Of a stretch of 19,105 nt of DNA, positions 1-7,559 are shown piece by piece. Within the stretch, counting starts at the first letter, position 1; every line of letters begins with the position of its first letter. The stretch is from CALACW01 sp963627915 (GTDB taxonomy: Bacteria > Bacillota > Clostridia > Oscillospirales > Acutalibacteraceae), in the NCBI GenBank assembly GCA_963627915.1, contig CAVGCY010000011.1, forward strand, positions 1 through 19,105. The letters run 5' to 3'. The notes under the pieces were generated by a model. The model made no database searches. It was given only the letters and a program-made list of their open reading frames with translations, and had not been told where the DNA came from. A program made the position numbers and the translations under genes.

Positions 1-92
1 ACTTTCTGGCCGCATTCCGATTTGCCCGAGCGGTTGCGCCATTACCGTGACGCACAACGGATATTCTGCTGTTCACAAATAACTTAACGCCA

Positions 93-174
93 TTTGCTAT
101 AGCTATTATACTAAGCAAATTTGCTATTGTCAAGAGGCTTGCGAAAAAATATTTAACTTTTTTGCTTTTGCTAT
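93..174. repeat. Operator-like repeats of TTTGCTAT between divergent promoters
   Basis: The word TTTGCTAT occurs at 93-100, 120-127 and 167-174, with a related TTTGCTTT at 161-168. The middle copy is one arm of the palindrome AGCAAATTTGCT (114-125). The copies lie within or beside the minus-strand promoter and directly before the -35 of the XRE promoter. This layout suits binding sites for the neighbouring XRE regulator, giving autoregulation and control of the divergent gene. The binding role is inferred from position only. Confidence 0.5.
105..133 (-). promoter_or_regulatory. Perfect-consensus sigma-A promoter pointing off the left edge
   Basis: On the minus strand, TTGACA (133-128) and TATAAT (110-105) are separated by exactly 17 bases, a perfect match to the sigma-A consensus. 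The spacer contains the 12-bp palindrome AGCAAATTTGCT (114-125), which could be an operator. The promoter diverges from the XRE gene and would drive a gene that starts near or beyond the left edge. The remaining 1-100 holds no start codon with a convincing ribosome binding site, so I do not call that gene. Confidence 0.75.
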
Positions 175-175
175 C

Positions 176-205
176 TTGACACTACTTAAATTTATATGCT
201 ATACT
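176..205 (+). promoter_or_regulatory. Sigma-A promoter of the XRE regulator gene
   Basis: TTGACA (176-181) and TATACT (200-205) are separated by 18 bases. Transcription would begin about 30 bases before the chosen ATG at 242. The promoter sits immediately after a TTTGCTAT word, so a bound regulator could block it. Confidence 0.7.
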
Positions 206-241
206 AATTGCAAATTATATAAATTAAGGAGCGTAATCGCT

Positions 242-772
242 ATGGCAATCGGTGAGAGAATTCGCTTTTTCCGCAATCTGCGGGGAATGACACAAAAATA
301 CTTGGGGCAGGTGGTCGGCTTTCCTGAAAAGACTGCCGACATCCGTATGGCGCAGTATGAATCCGGCAGCAGAACGCCCAAGGCGGAGCTGACGGAAAGC
401 CTTGCCGGTGCGCTGGGGGTCTCACCGCTGGCGCTGTCCGTGCCTGACATTGACAGCTATCTCGGCCTGATGCACACGCTGTTCACCTTGGAGGACCGCT
501 ACGGTCTGACGGTGGAAACCGGCGAAAACGGCGTTTCTCTGCGTGTTGACCCTCGGAGGGGGAAGGATGCTGCCGAGCTTTCCGAAATGCTCACTGCGTG
601 GGCGCAGCAGACGGAAAAGCTCCGCAATGGCGAAATCAACCGGGAGGACTACGACAGGTGGCGTTATAATTACCCGAAATATGACGAAACCTCCGGCTAT
701 GTGAAAGTGCCGTCCCAGCAGCTCAGCGATGCAATGGTGGAGGTGTTCAAAGACCGGCTGAAGAACGATTAA
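242..772 (+). CDS. XRE-family helix-turn-helix regulator, mobile-element type
   Basis: This is a 176-residue cytoplasmic DNA-binding protein. Residues about 4-65 form a Cro/CI-type helix-turn-helix: IGERIRFFRNLRGMTQKYLG, then AQYESGSRTPK, then a helix ending at LGVSPLAL. The remaining ~110 residues are a partner region with a conserved-looking DIDSYLGLMHTLFTLEDRYG stretch. From memory, regulators of this layout are common in integrative elements of gut Firmicutes. I chose the ATG at 242 because AAGGAG (226-231) precedes it by 10 bases; an upstream in-frame TTG at 176 is the promoter -35 itself. Leucine is mostly CTG here, whereas the flanking chromosomal genes favour CTT, which supports horizontal transfer. 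It probably represses itself and a divergent gene off the left edge. The target and inducer are unknown. Confidence 0.85.
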   Translation: MAIGERIRFFRNLRGMTQKYLGQVVGFPEKTADIRMAQYESGSRTPKAELTESLAGALGVSPLALSVPDIDSYLGLMHTLFTLEDRYGLTVETGENGVSLRVDPRRGKDAAELSEMLTAWAQQTEKLRNGEINREDYDRWRYNYPKYDETSGYVKVPSQQLSDAMVEVFKDRLKND

Positions 773-787
773 ACTTAGGCAAAACAA

Positions 788-830
788 AAAGAGCTATCTG
801 ACTTCTCTAACAGAAATCAGATAGCTCTTT
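788..830. terminator. Bidirectional terminator between the XRE gene and guaA
   Basis: A 14-bp perfect stem pairs 788-801 with 817-830. After one mismatch, four further pairs (803-806 with 812-815) close a five-base loop. On the minus strand the stem is followed by a T-rich run (CTCTTTTTGTTTTG), fitting a terminator for the guaA operon. On the plus strand it is followed by TTTATTCTTG, fitting the end of the XRE gene, whose stop lies 15 bases upstream. Confidence 0.85.
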
Positions 831-850
831 ATTCTTGTATAATCTTAAAA

Positions 851-869
851 TGTTGTCATTTTGTTGTCA
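851..869 (+). repeat. TGTTGTCA direct repeat, 11-bp period
   Basis: TGTTGTCA occurs at 851-858 and 862-869, so the copies lie on the same face of the helix, about one turn apart. They lie about 60 bp from the guaA stop, between it and the XRE gene. Such phased repeats near an insertion junction resemble arm-type or excisionase sites of tyrosine-recombinase elements. That role is inferred. Confidence 0.4.
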
Positions 870-923
870 CGGGGCAATTCCGTAACGAAAAAGTCCAGCA
901 TTTTCAAGGCTTTTCAGCCTTTC

Positions 924-940
924 GGGGATTACTCCCACTC
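924..940 (-). other. Candidate attachment site at the guaA 3' end
   Basis: The last guaA codons and stop read GAGTGGGAGTAA on the minus strand. The guaA 3' end is an established integration target; Tn5801-type elements, for example, use the GAGTGGGAATA region. Element-like DNA begins directly downstream: the phased TGTTGTCA pair, the hairpin and the XRE gene with foreign codon use. The gene end is intact, as expected when integration rebuilds it. The second copy of the core must lie left of the window, so the exact core length cannot be seen. Confidence 0.45.
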
Positions 941-2455
941 TATCGTTGCGGGGGGTTTGTCCGTAATATCGTATACCACGCGGTTGATACCTTTTACCTC
1001 GTTCGTGATTCTTCTTGAAACTTTTGAAAGAAGCTCATACGACAGCGGGGCGAAAGTGCCGGTCATAAAGTCGTTCGTAATTATCGCTCTTAGTGCAAGC
1101 GTGTAGTCGTACGTTCTGCCGTCGCCCATAACGCCGACGGAGCGGTTGCCCGTAAGAACCGCGAAATACTGACTTGCCTTTTCGCCCGACGCTTCAAGCT
1201 CCTGCCTGAAAATAAGGTCGGCGTCACGCAGTATATCGAGCTTTTCACGCGTAAGATCACCGATAACTCTGACGGCAAGACCGGGACCGGGGAACGGCTG
1301 ACGGTCTACGAGATAATCGGGAAGACCGAGTTTTCTGCCTACGGCTCTTACCTCGTCCTTAAACAGTCCTCTCAGCGGTTCGAGAAGCTCAAAGCCGAGC
1401 TTTTTGGGAAGTCCGCCTACGTTGTGATGGCTCTTGATTGTAGCGGCTTTTTTATTGCCGGACTCGATAACGTCCGGGTAAATCGTACCCTGAGCAAGAA
1501 ATTTTACGCCGTTGATTTTCTTTGCTTCCTCTGTAAATACATCAATAAACAGCTTGCCGATAATCTTTCTTTTTCTCTCGGGAACTTTAATTCCCTTGAG
1601 CTTCGAAAGATATAATTCGGACGCGTCAACCATACGAAGGTCGAGAGGCATATCTTTAAAGGCGGCGGCAACCTCGTCAGCTTCGTTCTTTCTCATCATG
1701 CCGTGGTCAACGAATATGCACGTAAGCTGCGAACCGATTGCTTTGGAAATAAGCGCGGCGGCAACGGAGGAATCAACTCCGCCCGAAAGACCGAGGATAA
1801 CTCTGTCGTTTCCGACTTTCTCTCTTATCTCGGCAATCTGACGCTCGATATAATCGTCCATTGTATAATCGCCGACGGCGCCGCATACGTTATAAAGAAA
1901 ATTATGTATAAGTTTCGTACCGTTTTCGGTATGCTCAACCTCGGGGTGGAATTGTACGCCGTACAGCTTCATGCCGGGATTTTCGATTGCGCCGCACGGA
2001 CAGTTATCGGTTTTTGCAATGACCCTGAATCCCCTGGGGGGCTTTGACACAAAATCCGTATGGCTCATCAGAACGTTTTGCGTCGTTTTCATTCCCTCCA
2101 AAAGCACGGAGGACGTTTTAAGCTTTGCTTTTGTCGGTCCGTACTCGCTGACATCGCACGACGAAACCTCGCCGCCGAGCATATAGCTCATAAGCTGGAA
2201 TCCGTAGCAGATTCCGAGAACGGGGATTCCCGATTTGAAGAGCTCGGGTTCGCATTTCGGTGATTCCCCGCCGTAAACGCTCAAAGGTCCTCCCGTCGTT
2301 ATAATGCCTATAGGATTAAGTTCAAGCAATTTTTTCAACGGAGTATCTCCCGGTTTTATAACGGAATACACACCGCATTCTCTGACCCGTCTGGCAATAA
2401 GCTCCTTATACTGACCGCCGAAGTCGAGAACGATAACCGTCTGATTGTGTTGCAT
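929..2455 (-). CDS. guaA: GMP synthase (glutamine-hydrolysing)
   Basis: This 508-residue cytosolic enzyme converts XMP, glutamine and ATP to GMP, the last step of guanine nucleotide synthesis. The N-terminal class I glutamine amidotransferase domain (about 6-190) shows the nucleophile in GICYGFQ (Cys83) and the His/Glu pair in GVQFHPEV (His170, Glu172). The ATP-pyrophosphatase domain carries the P-loop GLSGGVDSS (about 222-230). The C-terminal dimerisation region has RQPFPGPGLAVRV and ends KPPATIEWE, as in the family. The length is close to the family's usual size. AGAGGT precedes the ATG by 9 bases. The gene starts 26 bp after the secA stop and is probably the last gene of that operon. Its 3' end abuts the putative mobile element but is complete. 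Confidence 0.98.
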   Translation of the reverse strand: MQHNQTVIVLDFGGQYKELIARRVRECGVYSVIKPGDTPLKKLLELNPIGIITTGGPLSVYGGESPKCEPELFKSGIPVLGICYGFQLMSYMLGGEVSSCDVSEYGPTKAKLKTSSVLLEGMKTTQNVLMSHTDFVSKPPRGFRVIAKTDNCPCGAIENPGMKLYGVQFHPEVEHTENGTKLIHNFLYNVCGAVGDYTMDDYIERQIAEIREKVGNDRVILGLSGGVDSSVAAALISKAIGSQLTCIFVDHGMMRKNEADEVAAAFKDMPLDLRMVDASELYLSKLKGIKVPERKRKIIGKLFIDVFTEEAKKINGVKFLAQGTIYPDVIESGNKKAATIKSHHNVGGLPKKLGFELLEPLRGLFKDEVRAVGRKLGLPDYLVDRQPFPGPGLAVRVIGDLTREKLDILRDADLIFRQELEASGEKASQYFAVLTGNRSVGVMGDGRTYDYTLALRAIITNDFMTGTFAPLSYELLSKVSRRITNEVKGINRVVYDITDKPPATIEWE

Positions 2456-2481
2456 ATATATTATACCTCTTTATATAATGA

Positions 2482-5211
2482 TCAATTTTCGTTTCTGCCG
2501 CAGCACTTTTTATATTTAAGTCCGCTTCCGCAGGGGCAGGGATCGTTCCTGCCGACCTTCTGCCCTTTCTTAACGGGGCGCGCTTTTTCGCTGCCGTCTG
2601 TCTGATTGGTAGAAGTAATTTTGACTGTTTGTTCGCGTTTAACGTCCTCCTCCGAACGAACAATAGCGGTAAGTACGAACTGAACGGTTCCCTCACGGAT
2701 TCCGTCTGTCATCTCCTCGAACATGTCGTAGCTCTCCATTCTGAATGCTACAACGGGGTCTTTCTGCGCGTAAGCCCTCAAGCCGATGCTCTGCTTTAAC
2801 TGTTCCATAGCGTCAATATGGTTCATCCAGCGGATGTCGACGTTTTCAATAAGAGCCTTATGCTCAAGCTCTTTCATAACGTCCGCGCCGTAAAGCTCCG
2901 TCTGATTTTCAAGCTTTGAGTTCGCGATACCGAGCATCTGTTCGAGAATTTTATCATGGTTATCCTCGCTTTCAAGCTTCTCGTCGCCGAAAAGCCATGC
3001 GTATTTGCTCGTAAGACCCGCAATATTCCAGTCGTTTGAATGATTCGTTTTCGGACAGTAAAAATCAACAGCCTCGGTAATTGAATCATTAATCATTTTT
3101 CTTATCGTCTGGTCAAGGTCGACGCCGTCGAGAACCTGATTTCTCTGAGCGTAAATAAGCTCTCTCTGTTTATTCATAACGTCGTCATACTGAAGGACGT
3201 TCTTACGGATTGCAAAGTTGTTTCCCTCAACCTTCTTCTGCGCGTTTTCGATCTGACTTGTAAATATTTTGTTTTCAATAGGCATATCGCCTGCCTCGCC
3301 GAAACGGTCGAGAATATTATAGAATCTGTCGCCGGCGAAAAGACGGATAACGTCGTCCTCTGCCGAGAGGAAGAAACGGCTTGTTCCGGGGTCGCCCTGA
3401 CGTCCCGCACGTCCCCTCAGCTGGTTATCGATACGTCTCGATTCATGTCTTGCCGTGCCGATTATATAAAGACCGCCCAGCTCGCGTACCTTATCGGCCT
3501 CCGCTTTTAATTCGGATTTGTACTTTGTCTCAAGTTCGGAGAATATCTTTCTTGCGTTGAGAATGTCCTCGTTGTCCGTTTCCGCAAATCCGGTCGCCTC
3601 GGCGATAAGCTCCTCGGTCATATCCTCCATTTTGCGCATCTCGGCCTTCGCCATATATTCCGCGTTGCCGCCCAAGATAATATCGGTGCCTCGTCCCGCC
3701 ATATTGGTGGCGATTGTTACGGCTCCGAGTTTACCCGCCTGAGCGATAATTTCGGCTTCCTTTTCATGGTATTTTGCGTTTAATACGTTATGCTTTACCC
3801 CGCTCTTTTTAAGAATTGCGGAGAGAAGCTCGGATTTTTCAATATTAACCGTACCTACAAGTATGGGCTGTCCTTTTTCGTGAAGCTCTTTGATAAGATC
3901 GACAATCGCCGCGAATTTTGCCTTCTCCGTCTTGTAAAGAACATCGGGAAGGTCTTTTCTTATCATCGGCTTATTTGTCGGAACGGCGATAACGTCAAGA
4001 CTGTAAATCTCCTGGAACTCGTCGCTTTCGGTCATAGCCGTACCTGTCATGCCGGATAGCTTATCGTAAAGTCTGAAATAGTTCTGGAACGTAATTGTAG
4101 CAAGAGTCTTTGACTCCGAACGGACGTTAACTCCCTCTTTCGCCTCGATAGCCTGATGCAGACCCTCGTTATAGCGTCTGCCGAGCATTATACGTCCCGT
4201 AAATTCGTCAACGATGAGAACCTGTCCGTCCTTAACGACGTAATCTACGTCTCTCTGCATGACTCCGCGCGCTTTCAGCGCCTGATTAATATGATGCTGA
4301 AGCGTGAGATTGTCGGCGTCCATAAGATTTTCGAGATTAAAATGCGATTCCGCCTTCGCGATACCGCGTTTTGTAAGGGTCGCGGTTTTTGCTTTTTCGT
4401 CGACAATATAATCGCAGTCCGCACCGGCAACGTCGTCAATTTCCTTTTTGGAATCCATCTCCGTAATTTTCTTAACGATAAGACCCTTTACAAAGTCGTC
4501 GGCAAGCTTATATAATTCGCTCGATTTGTCCCCTCTGCCGGAAATAATAAGAGGAGTTCGCGCCTCGTCGATAAGAATCGAGTCAACCTCGTCGACGATT
4601 GCGAACGAATGACCTCTCTGAACTCTGTATTCCTTGTAGGGAACCATGTTATCACGAAGATAATCGAATCCCATTTCGTTATTTGTTCCGTATGTAATGT
4701 CGGCGTTATACGCGTCCTGTTTCGATTTATTATCCTGACCGTGAGCGACAAGTCCGACGGTAAGTCCCATAAAACGGAAAACCTTGCCCATCCACTCGGA
4801 ATCTCGGCGGGCAAGATAATCATTTACGGTTACGATGTGAACGCCCTTGCCTGCAAGAGCGTTAAGATAAGCGGGAAGCGTCGCGACAAGCGTTTTGCCT
4901 TCGCCTGTTTTCATCTCGGCGATTCTGCCCTGGTGAAGGACGATACCTCCGAGTATCTGTACGGGGAAATGCTTCATGTTGAGAACTCTCCACGAAGCCT
5001 CACGGCATGCGGCAAATGCTTCGGGAAGAATATCGTCGAGAGTTTCGCCGTTTGCAAGTCTCTCTTTGAACGCGGGCGTTTTAGCCTGAAGCTCGGCGTC
5101 GGAGAGAGCGGAATACTCCTCCTCGAGAGCAAGAACCTTTTTCTGAATCGGGACTATTCTTTTTAATTCCTTCTGCGAATAATCTCCGAATATTTTAGTT
5201 AATAAAGACAA
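2482..5211 (-). CDS. secA: Preprotein translocase ATPase SecA
   Basis: This 909-residue ATPase pushes unfolded preproteins through SecYEG at the membrane. NBD1 has the Walker A motif TGEGKT (102-107) and DEVDS (207-211) followed by IDEARTPLIISG. The PPXD and NBD2 follow, with MAGRGTDIILGG, GRAGRQGDPG and a helical wing/scaffold region. The C-terminal zinc tail has Cys892, Cys894, Cys903 and Cys904 in a CPCGSG...KKCCG pattern, which contacts SecB or ribosomes in characterised SecAs. The length resembles E. coli SecA (901) more than B. subtilis SecA (841). The start is TTG at 5211: AAAGGA lies 10 bases upstream and the resulting N-terminus MSLLTKIFGD is typical. An upstream ATG at 5222 in another frame hits a stop after seven codons. 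The gene lies between nth and guaA on the same strand. Confidence 0.98.
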   Translation of the reverse strand: MSLLTKIFGDYSQKELKRIVPIQKKVLALEEEYSALSDAELQAKTPAFKERLANGETLDDILPEAFAACREASWRVLNMKHFPVQILGGIVLHQGRIAEMKTGEGKTLVATLPAYLNALAGKGVHIVTVNDYLARRDSEWMGKVFRFMGLTVGLVAHGQDNKSKQDAYNADITYGTNNEMGFDYLRDNMVPYKEYRVQRGHSFAIVDEVDSILIDEARTPLIISGRGDKSSELYKLADDFVKGLIVKKITEMDSKKEIDDVAGADCDYIVDEKAKTATLTKRGIAKAESHFNLENLMDADNLTLQHHINQALKARGVMQRDVDYVVKDGQVLIVDEFTGRIMLGRRYNEGLHQAIEAKEGVNVRSESKTLATITFQNYFRLYDKLSGMTGTAMTESDEFQEIYSLDVIAVPTNKPMIRKDLPDVLYKTEKAKFAAIVDLIKELHEKGQPILVGTVNIEKSELLSAILKKSGVKHNVLNAKYHEKEAEIIAQAGKLGAVTIATNMAGRGTDIILGGNAEYMAKAEMRKMEDMTEELIAEATGFAETDNEDILNARKIFSELETKYKSELKAEADKVRELGGLYIIGTARHESRRIDNQLRGRAGRQGDPGTSRFFLSAEDDVIRLFAGDRFYNILDRFGEAGDMPIENKIFTSQIENAQKKVEGNNFAIRKNVLQYDDVMNKQRELIYAQRNQVLDGVDLDQTIRKMINDSITEAVDFYCPKTNHSNDWNIAGLTSKYAWLFGDEKLESEDNHDKILEQMLGIANSKLENQTELYGADVMKELEHKALIENVDIRWMNHIDAMEQLKQSIGLRAYAQKDPVVAFRMESYDMFEEMTDGIREGTVQFVLTAIVRSEEDVKREQTVKITSTNQTDGSEKARPVKKGQKVGRNDPCPCGSGLKYKKCCGRNEN

Positions 5212-5222
5212 TGCGTTTTCAT
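5199..5222 (-). promoter_or_regulatory. Seven-codon ORF overlapping the secA start
   Basis: An ATG at 5222 opens a reading frame encoding MKTHCLY that ends with TAA at 5201-5199, spanning the secA TTG start in a different frame. It overlaps the secA ribosome binding site (AAAGGATG), so its own initiation signal would be too close. It may be chance, or it may compete with or couple to secA initiation. Confidence 0.2.
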
Positions 5223-5258
5223 CCTTTCAAGACAAATAATATTTTTATGTAAAAGCGA

Positions 5259-5906
5259 TTATTTCACTTTGTTATTTTTTTTATACTCTTTACAAATATC
5301 GTTGAGCGGACACTCGCCGCACGCTGGATTTCTCGATGAACATATTTCCCTGCCGAAGAGTACGCATCTGTGACAGAAATCATTGCTTTCCTCGGGCGGC
5401 AGAAGCGGTCTTGTTTCCTTTTCGACTTTTAACGGGTTGCGCGTTGAAACGAGTCCCAGTCTGTTTGATATCCTTATAAAATGAGTATCGGCAACAACCG
5501 CGCCGGGCATATTATAAACGTCGCCGGCTATTAAGTTCGCCGTTTTTCGTCCGACTCCCGGCAGTCGTGTGAGTTCTTCGACGGAATCGGGAACAGCTCC
5601 GCCGTACTCGCTTAAAATCATCTGAGCCATACCGACAATATCCTTCGCCTTCTGGCGAAAAAATCCGCATGAACGTATAATATTTTCAACATCCGTCACA
5701 TTCGCCGAAGCGTAATCCTCGAGCGTTTTATATTTGGAAAACAGTTCGGGCGTTACGAGATTTACCCTCGCGTCGGTACACTGTGCGGAAAGACGTACGC
5801 TTATGAGCAGTTCAAGAGGATTGTCCGCATTGAGTGAGCAGACCGCGCCGGGATATCTGTCCTTAAGCCGTTTAACAGCCTCATGCGCCGTTTGTTTTTT
5901 CGTCAT
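5259..5906 (-). CDS. nth: Endonuclease III (DNA glycosylase/AP lyase)
   Basis: This 215-residue base-excision repair enzyme removes oxidised pyrimidines and cleaves the abasic site. The helix-hairpin-helix LPGVGRKTA carries the catalytic lysine (Lys121) and ADTHF the catalytic aspartate (Asp140). The C-terminal [4Fe-4S] ligands follow the family spacing C-x6-C-x2-C-x5-C (Cys189, 196, 199, 205). I start at the ATG at 5906 because GGGAG (5919-5915) precedes it by 8 bases. An in-frame GTG nine bases upstream overlaps that ribosome binding site and is less likely. It lies 21 bp after the dockerin gene and 47 bp before secA on the same strand, so it is probably cotranscribed with both. Confidence 0.95.
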   Translation of the reverse strand: MTKKQTAHEAVKRLKDRYPGAVCSLNADNPLELLISVRLSAQCTDARVNLVTPELFSKYKTLEDYASANVTDVENIIRSCGFFRQKAKDIVGMAQMILSEYGGAVPDSVEELTRLPGVGRKTANLIAGDVYNMPGAVVADTHFIRISNRLGLVSTRNPLKVEKETRPLLPPEESNDFCHRCVLFGREICSSRNPACGECPLNDICKEYKKNNKVK

Positions 5907-5927
5907 AAAATTCACTCCCGGCCGTAT

Positions 5928-7373
5928 TTATGTTTTTTCAATATCGTCGGGATGCTTTTCAAGCTTTGCCGAAATTCTCAAAACGGTTCTTGCGTCGGCG
6001 GGCGAAATTCTGCCGTCGGAATTTATGTCCGCAACAGCTTCTCCGGGGAGCGTCAGATTTTCGATTTTTGCGGCATGGCGAAGAATTGCACGTGCGTCCG
6101 CTCCCGTTATCCTGCCGTCGAAATTAATATCTCCGAGATATTTTTTGTAAACGTTGTGTTCGAATACCGCGGTAAATTCTCCGTGTTTTACCGTAACGCG
6201 GTATGCGCCCGGAGAGTTTATGTCAATATCCGACGAGATGTCAAATTCATCCGTCTGCGAACGAATTGACGAGTTGTATGTTATATAGACCTTAAGCTCG
6301 GAAAAATCCGGGATATCGCCGATAAAGGAATACGAATCCTCGGGAGGGACAATATCCATGCTTTCCTCTTCGCTCGGAATAACCGTAAAATCAAACGCCG
6401 CATATTTGCCGTCATAATACAGCTTTGCAACGGCGGAGCCGGGAACGGAAGTATCGTACTCCGCGGTAAAATCGGACGTTTCGATAATGTTTCCGTTGTC
6501 GTATTGGGCAATAAGGGTTATATTTGATAAATCGAGTTTGCCGTACTGATACGCCGAAAGGCTCGACGGCATGGATTTTATTTTGAGAGATTTAAGACTT
6601 TTACTCTCGACCGTTATCGGAAACGACGCGGTAATATCGTCATATTTGTATTTTACCGTGACGGTATATCGTCCGGGTTTTGCGGGGGACGATGTATCAA
6701 CCCCGGAAACCTCATAATCCGTAACCTCGGCAGACGCTCTCGAATCCGAGTACTTCGCCGTAACCTTAAGTCCCTCGAGCGAAACGGTTTCACCCTCGAG
6801 ATACTCGGTTTTAACCGGCGTTGACGATATTTCAATTGCCGTTACGGGAATGCGCGTTACCGTAATGTCAAACGACGCGCTCATTCCGCCGTATGTTATT
6901 TCAACTGTCTTTTTTCCGGGATTTACAAGCGGGGGGACGTTTATTACGTAGCCATCCGCGTTTTTTTCGCTCCCGTCGTCAAAAACGGCTTTAACCGAAA
7001 GACCGGAGGCGTCAAATTCCTCCTCGGAGTCGATATATGTAAGCTTATCGGGAAGCGACGCTATTTTTAATGATTTAAGTCCCGTCACGGGTTCGGATTC
7101 ATTCAGTTTTTTCAGCCCGGAGGACATATCTATATAGCACGGTATGGCGTCGTAAACGATATGACCGAAGCCGTCTTTAATCTCGGTTACGCTTACGCAC
7201 GCGCCCCGTCTGACAACGGCGGTCTGCTCGCTTTTAACGTCGGGTTCGGAATATGCCGGCAGTCCGTCCTCTGCCGTGACGAGATAAACGCCGTCAAGAG
7301 CCAAAACGCATAAAGGCATGCACATAAAAGCCGTAATAACGGATAATAAAACAGCCGTGATTTTTTTTACCAT
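5928..7373 (-). CDS. Secreted SH3-like / Ig-like repeat / dockerin protein
   Basis: This 481-residue protein has a signal peptide (1-26, cleavage probably after VLA). An SH3-like segment (about 28-85) is followed by four Ig-like repeats resembling bacterial Ig group 3. They cover about 98-172, 177-255, 259-332 and 337-408, each with a start like LKSLKIASLP and an end like GKKTVEITYGG. A type I dockerin closes it (about 413-473). Its two EF-hand-like calcium loops are DINFDGRITGAD (415-426) and DINSDGRISPAD (449-460), each followed by AR..LR. Dockerins bind cohesins on scaffoldins or the cell surface. No catalytic domain is visible, so the role may be structural or adhesive. GGGAGG precedes the ATG by 7 bases. 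It is the first gene of the probable nth-secA-guaA operon, an unusual place for a surface protein. Its ligand is unknown. Confidence 0.85.
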   Translation of the reverse strand: MVKKITAVLLSVITAFMCMPLCVLALDGVYLVTAEDGLPAYSEPDVKSEQTAVVRRGACVSVTEIKDGFGHIVYDAIPCYIDMSSGLKKLNESEPVTGLKSLKIASLPDKLTYIDSEEEFDASGLSVKAVFDDGSEKNADGYVINVPPLVNPGKKTVEITYGGMSASFDITVTRIPVTAIEISSTPVKTEYLEGETVSLEGLKVTAKYSDSRASAEVTDYEVSGVDTSSPAKPGRYTVTVKYKYDDITASFPITVESKSLKSLKIKSMPSSLSAYQYGKLDLSNITLIAQYDNGNIIETSDFTAEYDTSVPGSAVAKLYYDGKYAAFDFTVIPSEEESMDIVPPEDSYSFIGDIPDFSELKVYITYNSSIRSQTDEFDISSDIDINSPGAYRVTVKHGEFTAVFEHNVYKKYLGDINFDGRITGADARAILRHAAKIENLTLPGEAVADINSDGRISPADARTVLRISAKLEKHPDDIEKT

Positions 7374-7421
7374 ACGTTTTCCTCCCGAATGAAAATACCG
7401 AGCGCGAAGCGTTCAATTTGT

Positions 7422-7450
7422 ATTATAATATTTTTTATAACGCATGTCAA
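7422..7450 (-). promoter_or_regulatory. Perfect-consensus promoter of the dockerin-nth-secA-guaA operon
   Basis: On the minus strand TTGACA (7450-7445) and TATAAT (7427-7422) are separated by 17 bases, a perfect sigma-A match. It lies about 50 bp upstream of the dockerin gene. I see no comparably strong promoter in the short gaps before nth, secA or guaA, so it probably serves all four. Confidence 0.85.
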
Positions 7451-7490
7451 ATGTATATTGTTTATTATTTTATTAAATTGTTGCTATTAC

Positions 7491-7519
7491 TTGAAATACA
7501 TGTTTTGTTGTGATAATAT
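7491..7519 (+). promoter_or_regulatory. Extended -10 promoter of the hydrolase-ABC-luxS operon
   Basis: TTGAAA (7491-7496) and TAATAT (7514-7519) are separated by 17 bases. TG at 7511-7512 gives an extended -10. It is divergent from the dockerin-operon promoter about 40 bp away, and the next gene starts at 7560. Confidence 0.7.
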
Positions 7520-7559
7520 TATTTAAAAAGACGCAGAATTTCTTACCGGGAGGTACTGA

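Noticed and set aside
1..100. Possible minus-strand partial gene starting at the ATG at 42 or the GTG at 76
   Set aside because: A strong promoter points this way, but neither start has a convincing ribosome binding site and too few codons are visible to judge.
906..921. Hairpin AAGGCT-TTTC-AGCCTT just after guaA as a terminator
   Set aside because: The stem is only 6 bp and no T-run follows on the minus strand. The 788-830 hairpin is a far better terminator.
929..2470. Purine riboswitch before guaA
   Set aside because: Only 26 bp separate secA from guaA, too short for an aptamer, and no such fold is seen.
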